In this document: piece by piece, positions 1 through 7,481 of the stretch
Numbering within the stretch: position 1 is the stretch's first letter
Layout of the letters: the number at the start of each line of letters is the position of its first letter
Assembly (NCBI GenBank): GCA_026014485.1
Contig: JAOZIE010000012.1
Span: 62,001-126,000, forward strand
DNA: 64,000 nt
From: Candidatus Bathyarchaeota archaeon
Lineage (GTDB): Archaea; Thermoproteota; Bathyarchaeia; Bathyarchaeales; Bathycorpusculaceae
Direction of reading: 5' to 3'
Notes under the pieces: generated by a model
Told to the model about the DNA's origin: nothing
The model's database searches: none
The model's input: the letters and a program-made list of their open reading frames with translations, nothing else
Made by a program: the position numbers and the translations under genes

Positions 1-769
1 CCAATTTGACGCCCACCGCCTTGTTGTCCTCAACCAGAACCTCCTTAACATACGAGTTATAGTTCAGTTCGCCGCCCAGACGCCTGTACCGCTGCTCGAT
101 GGCTTTAGAAAACTCCAAAGAGCCCCCTACGGGAACCCCATAATTTTTTGCATCACAATTCCCAATCATGTTAAGGTGCACAAACACAGGCGTGTCGGGC
201 CAGTCATACTGGATTGTGGGGAAAGCTTTGCGCAGAAAAGGGTTTTTGAATTTTTCCGCGTAAACCTTCATGGGTGCCCCCAACCTTGCCAACTTCAGCA
301 AACTGGGAAGACGTTTGGCGAAGGCGCCTCCGCTGAGAAGAGCAGTTTCCAGCAGGTCCAGATGCGTGAACCCACTGGCGCTTTTTATGTATCGGTCTAT
401 GGCTGAGGCGTCTTGAGGCGCGATTTCTTTCATGTGCTGCTGCAGTCGGTCAAGGTCAGTGTACACATGGAAGGCTTTGCCGTTCTCGTCCTCGACCTGC
501 GTCATGTCCTCTGGAAAAATGATTGTGCGCGTGGGTAACGCTCCAAGTTCCTCCCACATGGAGTACAGCAGGTATCCGGGTCTGCAGCCTGCCAAGTGAT
601 GAATGCAGCCGTCGAAGACGTAGCCGCTTCTTTTCCAAGCGGTACATTGTCCGCCGGGCTTGTTATGCACCTCGAAGATTTGGCTGTCTAAGCCGCTCAT
701 CTGCGCGTAACATCCAGCGGATAAGCCACCTATTCCTGCCCCGATTATGATTACACTGTTTTTCGACAA
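1..769 (-). CDS. CrtI/phytoene-desaturase-like FAD oxidoreductase (3' end beyond window)
   Basis: The minus-strand frame starts at a TTG (767-769) seven bases after a GAGGAG ribosome site (777-782) and stays open to the left edge, so the C-terminus is missing. The product opens with SVIIIGAGIGGLSAG, a dinucleotide-binding GxGxxG fold for FAD, followed by a GGQCTAWKRSGYVFDG stretch typical of the phytoene desaturase/amine oxidase superfamily. These enzymes oxidise or isomerise isoprenoids and other hydrophobic substrates using FAD. The substrate cannot be told from this part. It could belong to the archaeal CrtI-related group of unknown role. The family call is firm, the function open. Confidence 0.8.
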   Translation of the reverse strand, partial: MSKNSVIIIGAGIGGLSAGCYAQMSGLDSQIFEVHNKPGGQCTAWKRSGYVFDGCIHHLAGCRPGYLLYSMWEELGALPTRTIIFPEDMTQVEDENGKAFHVYTDLDRLQQHMKEIAPQDASAIDRYIKSASGFTHLDLLETALLSGGAFAKRLPSLLKLARLGAPMKVYAEKFKNPFLRKAFPTIQYDWPDTPVFVHLNMIGNCDAKNYGVPVGGSLEFSKAIEQRYRRLGGELNYNSYVKEVLVEDNKAVGVKL

Positions 770-990
770 GCGTTTTCTCCTCGATGAATATGGTTTCCTG
801 AGGGTAAAAAACTTTGTAGGCAGCTACAAATGAAAACGGTTTCTGTGCAGGGGTTTCCGCGCAAAAGTTTTTCTGTGTTACTCTGGGGAACCGAGTGCGC
901 GTGGGTGTATTTGCGTAAATTACATATATCACTTGTGGGGCAACTGTTTCATTCAAGAAAGGCTCAGACTTGATTCTTGGAGGAACAAAT

Positions 991-1137
991 TTGGTTTGGC
1001 TATGTGGAAACTGCGGAGCCGAAATGCCAGATGAATGCGTTGTCTGCAAGCGCTGTGGCGCCGTCAAAACGGGCTCTGATGCCCGCGAAGAGGACAGCAA
1101 CCTCGAAGCGGAATTCTGGAAGCAGGAATGGGGCTAA
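991..1137 (+). CDS. 48-aa zinc-ribbon protein
   Basis: A short gene starts at TTG 991, seven bases after a GGAGG site at 979-983, and ends at TAA 1135-1137. It encodes CGNC near the N-terminus and then CVVCKRC, so four to five Cys in CxxC pairs that would hold one zinc, followed by an acidic tail ending EFWKQEWG. A TATA-like CATATATC lies near 923-930. Small archaeal zinc ribbons of this kind usually bind nucleic acid or a protein partner; the specific role is unknown. The overlapping frame with a Met start at 977 has no such motif and is treated as a shadow. Confidence 0.7.
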   Translation: MVWLCGNCGAEMPDECVVCKRCGAVKTGSDAREEDSNLEAEFWKQEWG

Positions 1138-1234
1138 AACTCCGATTTCAAAACAGAACCACTACAAAAACTAAAATGCTAATTGTAACAGGAAAAAGAA
1201 AAGAAGGGAAGGTAGGGGCTGAAAGGGGGAGCGG

Positions 1235-1888
1235 TTAGGTCTGCGATTTCGAGTTGGCTGAGCCTGCAGTTAACCCCGGGGGTAGGTCGGGGAAGTTTGC
1301 GTTGACTCTTTGTTCTGCGACGGTGGCTGCTTCTGCAAGTATCTTGGATGCGTCTTCGTTTACGTTGCCGAAGTTGAGGGTCATGCCGCTGCCTGAGCCT
1401 GCTTCTAGCATCAAGCCGCTGAGCATGTCGCCGATGCTGCCGAGTTCGTTTTCTGCTTCAGGTAGAACGCCGCACATTCCAACGTTTACGCTGCGTAGGA
1501 CGCCTATGGCTGGTCCCAATGTGGTTACGATGTCTCCGAATTCTGTGACTGTCTTTATTCTAAGGGAGACTTGGTCTAGAGCGAGCCGTGCATTCATGGT
1601 TAGTCGTGACATCTTGCGAACTTCTGCCAGCTCATTTGCGTAGATGTTGGCGTGTGCTGTGTCGTGTTTGGTGTAGGCGTCAACAAGTTTGGTGAAGAGT
1701 GCTTTGTCTTTCTGCGCGAATTTCTCGTTGGCTTGGTCTAGACGGTTAATTTGCATGTCAAGACGCTTAACCGCTTGGTCAAGCCGAGGTTTCAGAGGCG
1801 GTTGCTGCTTAACTGTCCCGCGTAAGGTGTCAAGAAAAGAGTTATCATCTCTCTTGCTTTCCCATTTTTTAGTGAATCGTTCAGACAT
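1235..1888 (-). CDS. cdvB: ESCRT-III/Snf7-family protein (CdvB homologue)
   Basis: This 217-aa protein is a helical, charged Snf7-type protein: a basic N-terminal helix, long coiled-coil helices (about residues 25-130) and the RLALDQVSLRIKTV region typical of archaeal CdvB. Such proteins polymerise on membranes during division or vesicle formation. Near the C-terminus NFPDLPPG resembles a proline-rich MIM2 motif that would bind the MIT domain of a Vps4/CdvC ATPase. The ATG at 1888 is chosen because GAGG precedes it by eight bases; an upstream in-frame codon at 1909 has no ribosome site. No cdvA or cdvC is adjacent, so this is a stand-alone copy. Confidence 0.85.
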   Translation of the reverse strand: MSERFTKKWESKRDDNSFLDTLRGTVKQQPPLKPRLDQAVKRLDMQINRLDQANEKFAQKDKALFTKLVDAYTKHDTAHANIYANELAEVRKMSRLTMNARLALDQVSLRIKTVTEFGDIVTTLGPAIGVLRSVNVGMCGVLPEAENELGSIGDMLSGLMLEAGSGSGMTLNFGNVNEDASKILAEAATVAEQRVNANFPDLPPGLTAGSANSKSQT

Positions 1889-1945
1889 GTTAACATCCTC
1901 TAAGCCCAAATCAGCAAGTGAAGTACTTATGGCTTGTTAACATGC

Positions 1946-1955
1946 AGATATATAC
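1946..1955 (-). promoter_or_regulatory. TATA-like box for the CdvB gene
   Basis: On the minus strand GTATATATCT lies 58 bases upstream of the CdvB start, predicting transcription from about 1920 with a leader of some 30 bases that contains the ribosome site. Position and composition are the only evidence. Confidence 0.5.
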
Positions 1956-2085
1956 ATGAAAGTTGAAACTTTTCTGGGAATTGGTTGCAGAAACAAATTG
2001 GCTACTTTCAGGATTTGATGCGCGGTCAATTTTCAAAAAAGAATAGCTGAGGCTGAATGCGGCTTCGGGGATGGCTAGAGGTCTC

Positions 2086-2655
2086 TTAGCGTTCGTTGGA
2101 TTTTGCCGTGACGAGGTAATGGTATGGTCCCACATCTTTTACGTTAACCACCATGAAGCCTGCGGTTTTCATCAGCTCCACGGCTTCTTGCTCGCTGAAA
2201 CGAATCTCAAACGGTGGACCAGAAGCATTACGCTGTTTCTTCCAGTCTAAATCCGCAAGCATCCCCGTGGGCTTCAGCATTTTTTTGGCGTTCCGCAAAA
2301 CCTGCAATGGGTCCTCGAAGTCATGGAGCGCCATGCTGTAGAAGACAAAGTCTGCGCATGCAGTGCAGAAAACGGTTTCCTCCGCGGCTCCAACTTTGAC
2401 CCTGATGTTGTAGAGGTTCTGCTGTTCAGCTTTGGCTTTTAACCGTTCGATGGCTTGAGCGTCCCTGTCAACAGCATAGACTATTCCGGTTGCGCCCACT
2501 GCTTTGGCGGCTAAAAGGGTGAAGAAGCCGTCTGCGCAGCCTACATCTATAAAGACCCTACCTGCCCGCAAGCCGAGGTCATGTAGAATCGCGTCAGGGT
2601 TGTACCATGCACGTCGTTTGGCGTCGTCCAAAGAGAATCCGCCGTGACAAACCAT
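2086..2655 (-). CDS. class I SAM-dependent methyltransferase
   Basis: The 189-aa product has a Rossmann-type methyltransferase core: motif I VFIDVGCADGFF (about residues 35-46), an acidic residue at the end of strand two (VYAVDRD), and a motif IV-like region FVFYSMALHDF. It resembles the UbiE/ArsM-like Methyltransf_11/31 group, whose substrates range from small molecules to metalloids. There are no extra domains. It ends nine bases from the stop of the neighbouring small protein gene on the same strand, so the two are probably co-transcribed. Substrate unknown. Confidence 0.8.
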   Translation of the reverse strand: MVCHGGFSLDDAKRRAWYNPDAILHDLGLRAGRVFIDVGCADGFFTLLAAKAVGATGIVYAVDRDAQAIERLKAKAEQQNLYNIRVKVGAAEETVFCTACADFVFYSMALHDFEDPLQVLRNAKKMLKPTGMLADLDWKKQRNASGPPFEIRFSEQEAVELMKTAGFMVVNVKDVGPYHYLVTAKSNER

Positions 2656-2664
2656 GACTGCTGT

Positions 2665-2973
2665 TTACTCCTTCTGAAGCAACTGTTTGATTTGCTTCGC
2701 GTGGTTTTCACGGGTGGTTAACGGGTACACTTCGCGCTCCAAGTGAAAGAACAAAGGGTCATCACCGATAACCCGTGACAGCACCTCATCAGAATCCACG
2801 TTTAGAATAAGCATGCTGCCCTGCTGACCGATGAGGTGGTAGTCTACTTCAAGCGTTCCCTGTTTATTCAATCGGTCAAAATACTTGAATTGAAGCGGAA
2901 GCAGCTTTGCCCACTTCTCCATTGGAACCTCCCGCTTCACTTTTTGGATTATCAAAAACTTCACAGGCTTCAC
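2665..2973 (-). CDS. small muconolactone-isomerase-like protein
   Basis: This 102-aa protein (KFLIIQKVKREVPMEKWAKLL at the start, then an alternation of predicted beta strands and helices) resembles the ferredoxin-like dimeric alpha-beta barrel fold of the muconolactone delta-isomerase/YCII type. Catalytic residues cannot be assigned. It lies directly upstream of the methyltransferase gene. The start may be GTG 2973 or the GTG four codons later, which has AGGTGA in front of it. Confidence 0.5.
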   Translation of the reverse strand: MKPVKFLIIQKVKREVPMEKWAKLLPLQFKYFDRLNKQGTLEVDYHLIGQQGSMLILNVDSDEVLSRVIGDDPLFFHLEREVYPLTTRENHAKQIKQLLQKE

Positions 2974-3075
2974 CTAGAGAACGGAATTTTCGGGGCGGGT
3001 ATAAAACGTTTCTAAACTTGAGTTTGGTTTGAAAAAAGGATTAAGAAGAGGGCAACGGTGAAGGCGTGTTAGGCG

Positions 3076-3228
3076 TTACTTTTTTTCTTCTTCGCCGCGC
3101 TTCATCATCTCGGGCATCTTCCAGTGCATCTTGGTCATGCCTTCTTTGATTACGTCCATGAGTTCCTCGTTGATTTCTAATTCAAGCGTCAGCTTCACTT
3201 TGCCCTTCTTCTCAGACATTTCAGACAT
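3076..3228 (-). CDS. 50-aa charged small protein
   Basis: A short gene with an excellent ribosome site (GGAGGTGG at 3233-3240, four bases before ATG 3228) encodes MSEMSEKKGKVKLTLEL followed by an acidic/amphipathic helix and a Met- and Lys-rich tail. It has no Cys and no membrane segment. Its start overlaps the 3' end of the next upstream gene by eight bases, so translation is probably coupled. The KVKLTLELEIN strand resembles the KIKLDLEVN strand of that neighbour, hinting that the two may be related. Function unknown. Confidence 0.65.
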   Translation of the reverse strand: MSEMSEKKGKVKLTLELEINEELMDVIKEGMTKMHWKMPEMMKRGEEEKK

Positions 3229-3529
3229 CAAACCACCTCCCTAACGTTTTAGAATACTTGGGTAACACATGAACGAAAAAGTGGTGCAGCTGATTCTGGT
3301 TAACTTCTAAATCCAGCTTAATTTTGTAGTGAAATTTGCCAAGCCGTTTAGTGCGGATTGCGTAGTCGAGTATATACCCCTGTTCTTTCCAGCCACGCAC
3401 CTGTCTGGAGGTAAAAAACGAGATAGCTGTTGGAGCTAAGGGTTCAAAAGCTAACGCTACCCTCAACAAGAAACGTGTCAGCCTCGGATTCAGGATGGTA
3501 ACTATCCAAATTTCCCTCCTACAAATCAC
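3221..3529 (-). CDS. hypothetical protein, N-terminus uncertain
   Basis: The frame encodes about 95-102 aa ending KYSKTLGRWFDV. The nearest standard start, GTG 3529, has no ribosome site. A strong site, AGGAGGG (3514-3520), instead points either to an ATA at 3503-3505 in this frame, or to a TTG at 3506-3508 in another frame that reads MDSYHPESEADTFLVEGSVSF and stops in a TTTT run (3446-3449). Removing one T would join that reading to EPLAPTAISFF in this frame. It is therefore either a gene with an unusual start or one broken by a one-base frameshift. Downstream, translation is coupled to the 50-aa gene. Confidence 0.5.
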   Translation of the reverse strand: MICRREIWIVTILNPRLTRFLLRVALAFEPLAPTAISFFTSRQVRGWKEQGYILDYAIRTKRLGKFHYKIKLDLEVNQNQLHHFFVHVLPKYSKTLGRWFDV

Positions 3530-3623
3530 AGTTAGCCACGAAACAGCGAACTCTGCTTTAATATAAGAAACGTTTTACTTTAAACACTTGTGATTGTCAA
3601 CAACCAACAACAAGGTAGAAAAC

Positions 3624-4130
3624 ATGTCGCTTAAGGATTTGAACACAAAAATAGCGCAGTGCAGAAAATGCAAGCTCTGGAAAGACACAAACAACGCTGT
3701 TCCCGGAGAAGGCCCCGCAAACGCCAAGTTAATGCTGGTGGGACAAAACCCCGGCGCAGAAGAAGACAAAACAGGCAAACCCTTTGTTGGTCGAGCAGGC
3801 AAATTCCTCAATAAGGTGCTGTCTGAAAACGGCATCGACCGAAACGAAGTTTTCGTATCCAACATTGTTAAGCATGTGACGCCTCAGAACAGACCCCCGT
3901 TTCCTGATGAGGTAGAGGCTTGTGTACCGTATTTGGCGGCACAAATGGAGTTAGTGAAGCCTCGGATTGTGGTTTTGATGGGGAAGGTAGCGTGGCAAGC
4001 GCCCAGATTGGAAGGCATCGAGTACATTGAAACGGTTCATCCGTCGGCTGCGATGCGCTTCACGAAAATGAGAAACAGGTTCATGGAGGATTTTGCGGCT
4101 CTGAAGAAACGGCTGAACGTATCCAGTTGA
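3624..4130 (+). CDS. udg: family-4-like Fe-S uracil-DNA glycosylase with a Cys-to-His change
   Basis: This 168-aa protein carries CRKC near the N-terminus, motif 1 VGQNPGAEEDKTGKPF, an EACVPYL Cys and motif 2 HPSAAMR. These are hallmarks of thermophile [4Fe-4S] uracil-DNA glycosylases, which remove uracil from deaminated DNA in base excision repair. In family 4 the fourth cluster Cys sits in a VKC motif before PQNR; here that motif reads VKH. UdgX-type enzymes also have VKH but add a KRRIH loop that is absent here. The ATG 3624 is preferred because AAGGT lies seven bases upstream; TTG 3594 is an in-frame alternative. Fold and role are well supported, exact subfamily is not. Confidence 0.85.
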   Translation: MSLKDLNTKIAQCRKCKLWKDTNNAVPGEGPANAKLMLVGQNPGAEEDKTGKPFVGRAGKFLNKVLSENGIDRNEVFVSNIVKHVTPQNRPPFPDEVEACVPYLAAQMELVKPRIVVLMGKVAWQAPRLEGIEYIETVHPSAAMRFTKMRNRFMEDFAALKKRLNVSS

Positions 4131-4201
4131 GCCTCAAGTGAACGTGGTCTGCAGGCGCATCCATCTTTTCTGAACTTAATCGCCGTGTCTGACTTACGGT
4201 T

Positions 4202-4219
4202 TAGAACGTTTGTTCTAAG
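4202..4219 (+). promoter_or_regulatory. palindromic operator TTAGAAC-N4-GTTCTAA
   Basis: A perfect inverted repeat with 7-bp arms lies just upstream of the TATA box of the winged-helix gene at 4259. The same core (TTAGAR-N6-YTCTAA) occurs at 36867-36884 with the same distance to its TATA box. It is probably bound by the winged-helix regulator itself or a relative. Confidence 0.6.
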
Positions 4220-4227
4220 AATTGGAC

Positions 4228-4235
4228 TTATATCT
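4228..4235 (+). promoter_or_regulatory. TATA box of a leaderless gene
   Basis: CTTATATC is centred about 27 bases before the GTG start at 4259, so transcription should begin at or within a base or two of the start codon. No ribosome site precedes that GTG, which fits a leaderless message. Confidence 0.55.
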
Positions 4236-4258
4236 TTCTAGCTCCCAATTTACTCCCT

Positions 4259-4729
4259 GTGGAGTCGTCACGATTGAACTCTCAACAAGAAAATGAACTT
4301 GAATACTCCTTACGGGGCAAAGCTTGGAAAGTTTACTGGTTCCTGCTCAAAAGCGGCACGCCCCAGAGCGTCCGCGAGGTCCAGCGTGGACTCCACTTCA
4401 GCAGCCCAAGCGTGGCAAATCACCATCTGGAGCAGCTGCGCGATTTGGGTTTGGTTGAAAAGCAGGAGTTAGGCGGGCATTACTTCTTGGTTAACGAAGT
4501 AAAAATCGGTGTGCTGCGGCATTACGTTAAGTTGGGCAAACTGCTATTTCCAAGATACTTCTTCTACGCTGTCTTCTCCACCACATTTTACGTCGCGTTC
4601 TTAACGGTTCTCATGCAGGGATTAAACTGGCTTGCCCGCGAAAACTTGTTCATCATAACTTTCGGCGCAGTTGTTTGTGTGGTATTCTGGTATGAAGCCT
4701 ACCGCATGTGGTCGCTGCGTCCGTACTAA
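4259..4729 (+). CDS. membrane-tethered winged-helix transcription regulator
   Basis: The 156-aa protein has an N-terminal winged helix-turn-helix (about residues 20-80; VREVQRGLHFSSPSVANHHL is the recognition region) and two C-terminal transmembrane segments (about 97-118 and 126-145). It would sit in the cytoplasmic membrane with its DNA-binding part inside. Archaeal regulators of this design are known but few are characterised. The gene is probably leaderless and lies behind a palindromic operator. The secreted beta-propeller gene follows after 71 bases in the same direction, suggesting co-expression and possibly a sensor-effector pair. Confidence 0.75.
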   Translation: MESSRLNSQQENELEYSLRGKAWKVYWFLLKSGTPQSVREVQRGLHFSSPSVANHHLEQLRDLGLVEKQELGGHYFLVNEVKIGVLRHYVKLGKLLFPRYFFYAVFSTTFYVAFLTVLMQGLNWLARENLFIITFGAVVCVVFWYEAYRMWSLRPY

Positions 4730-4800
4730 CAGATGGAACAAAGTGTACTCAAGCTTAGCATAAAATAAACTCATGCCAATAGGAAATCAGGTGAAAAAAC

Positions 4801-6966
4801 ATGGTTCAGAAAGAAGTCATGAAAAAAACCCGAAACTACGGCTTAATCGGTGTTCTCCTTGCAGTTCTGCTTGTAGCAACCATTTACAGTTACGGCGTAA
4901 CACCCGGGATTTCCCCTAACATTCCGCCTTTTGCAGCCCATGAGGTTTCGCCGATGAAAACTTTTGAATCCTACGACGAACTCAAAAGTTTTCTTTCCGC
5001 AAGCGAAACTAACAATGGCAACAGTTACTGGATGACGGTACCTGGAGGAGGCGTAGGGGAGTTCACACTATCGCTCGACACCCGGAATAGTGTTCCAACT
5101 GTAGCTCCAGCCCCCGCCGCTGCTGAACAAGGTGCAAAAGATTTCTCTACCACTAACATTCAAGTTGCAGGTGTTGACGAAGCTGACACAGTCAAAACCG
5201 ACGGCGAGTACCTCTACATGGTAGGCAACAACAGCCAAGCCATCTACATCTTGGATGCGAATCCTCAGAATGCTAGGGTGCTTGCCAAGATATCCTTCAG
5301 CGACGCGTATCTTTCAGGGATTTACCTGAGCGAAGACGGCAGCAAACTTGCGGTGTTCGGGAACCAGTACGTGCGGTACTTTGTGGACAACAAAGTTTCC
5401 GATGAGTACTCCTCGGAATTAGCGTTGCCTTACTGGAACAGCGGAACAACCTTCGTGTACGTTTACGATGTTTCCAGCAAAGCCAGCCCCACGTTAGCCC
5501 GAAACTTCACCATGAGCGGCAACTACGTTAACTCACGCATGATAGGCGACTACCTGTACGGCATCGTAACCGAAACCGCCTACGTGGTAAACGACACGGT
5601 GATTTTGCCCGCGGTTTTCGCTGGACCTCAAGTGGCTAACGTTTCACCCAAAGACATCTACTACGCAAGCGCATCAGACACCTACTACAGCTACACCACA
5701 GTCGTAAGCTTGAACATCATGGACGCCACACAGCAACCGACAAACATGACCATAATGATGGGCGGCACAGGCAACATCTACGTCTCAGCCAGCAACATCT
5801 ACATAACTTACCCCGATATTGAATACGAAACCATAACGCCGACCACATCCCCCACAGCTACCCCTACACTGGATAAGGATAACTCATCTCAAACAATCAT
5901 TGCCCGACCAGAATATCCCATAATGCATCCAATTTGGCAAGGGACAATCATCTACCGCGTCAGCGTTTCAGGTGCCTCCTTAACGTTTGCGGCACAAGGC
6001 AACGTCACAGGTAACGTGCATAATCAATACGCCATGGACGAAAGCAACGGCTACTTCCGCATAGTCACCACCTCCTACGAGTACGAATCAGAAACATCTT
6101 GGAGCGGCATACGCCAGAACAACGTCTACGTCTTAAACATGGACCTTGACGTGGTGGGTAAACTGGAAAACTTGGGCACAGGCGAAAACTTCCACTCCTC
6201 CAGATTCATCGGAAACCGCCTGTACATGGTAACTTACCTAAATACTGACCCGCTTTTTGTCATAGATTTAAGTCAACCCACTAACCCCACGCTTCTTGGC
6301 GAACTGATTATTCCAGGCTACAGCGACTACCTGCACCCCTACGACGAAACACATCTGATAGGCTTGGGCAAGGATGCTGTGGTTGAAGAAGGCATAGACT
6401 TTGCGTGGTACCAAGGACTTAAACTGTCGCTCTTCGATGTCAGCAACGTTAATGCACCCACAGAAATGGCGAAAATCATCATAGGTGACCGCGGCACAAG
6501 CAGCGACGCCCTCTATGACCCCAAAGCGTTCCTGTTTGACCCCTCAAGGAACATGCTGGTGCTTCCGGTGAATCTGTACTTGATAGTGGAGCCGACCTAT
6601 GAACCAGATAGACCGACACCGAAAAATGACGACGCCGTCGATACTATGCCGATAAAGCCTATAATCGGTTCAGGCTCCTCGTCGAGCCAGTACGGCACGT
6701 TTGTTTGGCAGGGCGCCTACATCTTTGAGGTCAGCTTAGACGGCGGTTTTGTGGTGAAAGGCAACGTGACCCAGCTTGACGACGCAGCGGCTTTGATGAA
6801 TGACCCAACGCTGCCCATAAGAAGCGATTACCCGTGGACAGACTACAACCACTACCTTACGCGCTCGCTATACATCGACGATGTGCTCTACACATTCAGC
6901 CAGAGCAGAGTGCAGCTCAACAGCCTCGATGACTTTTCGGTCTTAGCTATAGTAGAACTGGATTAA
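4801..6966 (+). CDS. secreted beta-propeller domain protein
   Basis: The 721-aa product has an N-terminal signal anchor (about residues 12-32) and a long extracellular part carrying the archaeal/bacterial beta-propeller domain (NIQVAGVDEADTVKTDGEYL near residue 118 is its diagnostic start). The family is distantly related to WD-40 propellers and is anchored at the cell surface; its ligands are unknown. Ser/Thr/Pro-rich segments near residues 342-365 and 600-640 interrupt the propeller. The start has AGGTGA seven bases upstream. It follows a membrane-tethered regulator and is followed by a strong T-rich terminator. Confidence 0.8.
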   Translation: MVQKEVMKKTRNYGLIGVLLAVLLVATIYSYGVTPGISPNIPPFAAHEVSPMKTFESYDELKSFLSASETNNGNSYWMTVPGGGVGEFTLSLDTRNSVPTVAPAPAAAEQGAKDFSTTNIQVAGVDEADTVKTDGEYLYMVGNNSQAIYILDANPQNARVLAKISFSDAYLSGIYLSEDGSKLAVFGNQYVRYFVDNKVSDEYSSELALPYWNSGTTFVYVYDVSSKASPTLARNFTMSGNYVNSRMIGDYLYGIVTETAYVVNDTVILPAVFAGPQVANVSPKDIYYASASDTYYSYTTVVSLNIMDATQQPTNMTIMMGGTGNIYVSASNIYITYPDIEYETITPTTSPTATPTLDKDNSSQTIIARPEYPIMHPIWQGTIIYRVSVSGASLTFAAQGNVTGNVHNQYAMDESNGYFRIVTTSYEYESETSWSGIRQNNVYVLNMDLDVVGKLENLGTGENFHSSRFIGNRLYMVTYLNTDPLFVIDLSQPTNPTLLGELIIPGYSDYLHPYDETHLIGLGKDAVVEEGIDFAWYQGLKLSLFDVSNVNAPTEMAKIIIGDRGTSSDALYDPKAFLFDPSRNMLVLPVNLYLIVEPTYEPDRPTPKNDDAVDTMPIKPIIGSGSSSSQYGTFVWQGAYIFEVSLDGGFVVKGNVTQLDDAAALMNDPTLPIRSDYPWTDYNHYLTRSLYIDDVLYTFSQSRVQLNSLDDFSVLAIVELD

Positions 6967-7075
6967 GCAGTTCCCTCTTTTCCTTTTTCTTTTTCTTTGT
7001 TTTTGTTTTTTCTTTTGTTTGTTTCTGTTTGTGGGTTAACTTTTTTTGGGTGTTTTTGGTTTTTTGGGTTTTGGT
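6967..7075 (+). terminator. T-rich archaeal terminator
   Basis: Right after the beta-propeller stop codon there are many runs of four to seven T, with little hairpin potential, as expected for archaeal termination. The tract separates this unit from the membrane protein/XRE unit. Confidence 0.65.
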
Positions 7076-7113
7076 GGGGTGGTTTTGAGCGTAAGTGTTA
7101 AATATATCTGACG

Positions 7114-7135
7114 TAATATAATTCTAACGTTAGAA
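7114..7135 (+). promoter_or_regulatory. TATA box with an adjoining palindrome (TTCTAACGTTAGAA)
   Basis: TAATATAA (7114-7121) is immediately followed by a perfect 14-bp palindrome at 7122-7135, which covers the region between the TATA box and the expected transcription start near 7142. A protein bound there would block RNA polymerase. The XRE regulator encoded in the same unit is the likely ligand (inference). Confidence 0.6.
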
Positions 7136-7162
7136 ATGTATTACATCAGGACTGGATGAACC

Positions 7163-7477
7163 ATGAAAACAAACAAACTCGGATACCTCGGATTCCTCGG
7201 CTTAACAGGACTAATCGGCTTAGTCAACCCTTGGCTGTTTGCCTTCTTCAGTTTCTTCACACTATTTGTCTTCCTAAAAAGCGATGAACGCATTGAACAA
7301 AATATTGGACGCGCCTCCCGAAACGCCTTCATCTACGACACCATCATAGCAACTCTCACAATGGCATACATCCTAACCGCAGAAGCCTACGCTGCCATGC
7401 CCCTTTTCGCTGCCATGCTCTCCCAAGGCTTAACCATTTTCACCCTTTCATACGGGTTCTACCAACAAGGAGCATAA
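7163..7477 (+). CDS. small membrane protein paired with an XRE regulator
   Basis: This 104-aa protein has an N-terminal hydrophobic hairpin ([18 protein letters not shown] and a Phe-rich second segment) and a second pair of membrane segments near residues 55-100, so about four in all. It resembles small membrane proteins of unknown function (DUF3796/DUF2178-like) that are typically encoded next to an HTH_3 regulator, as here with four bases between stop and start. The role may be signalling or modulation of the partner regulator. Family naming is tentative. Confidence 0.6.
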   Translation: MKTNKLGYLGFLGLTGLIGLVNPWLFAFFSFFTLFVFLKSDERIEQNIGRASRNAFIYDTIIATLTMAYILTAEAYAAMPLFAAMLSQGLTIFTLSYGFYQQGA

Positions 7478-7481
7478 ACCG

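Noticed and set aside
663-1100. 145-codon minus-strand frame
   Set aside because: It overlaps the start of the clear FAD oxidoreductase gene and the zinc-ribbon gene and shows no motif or ribosome site.
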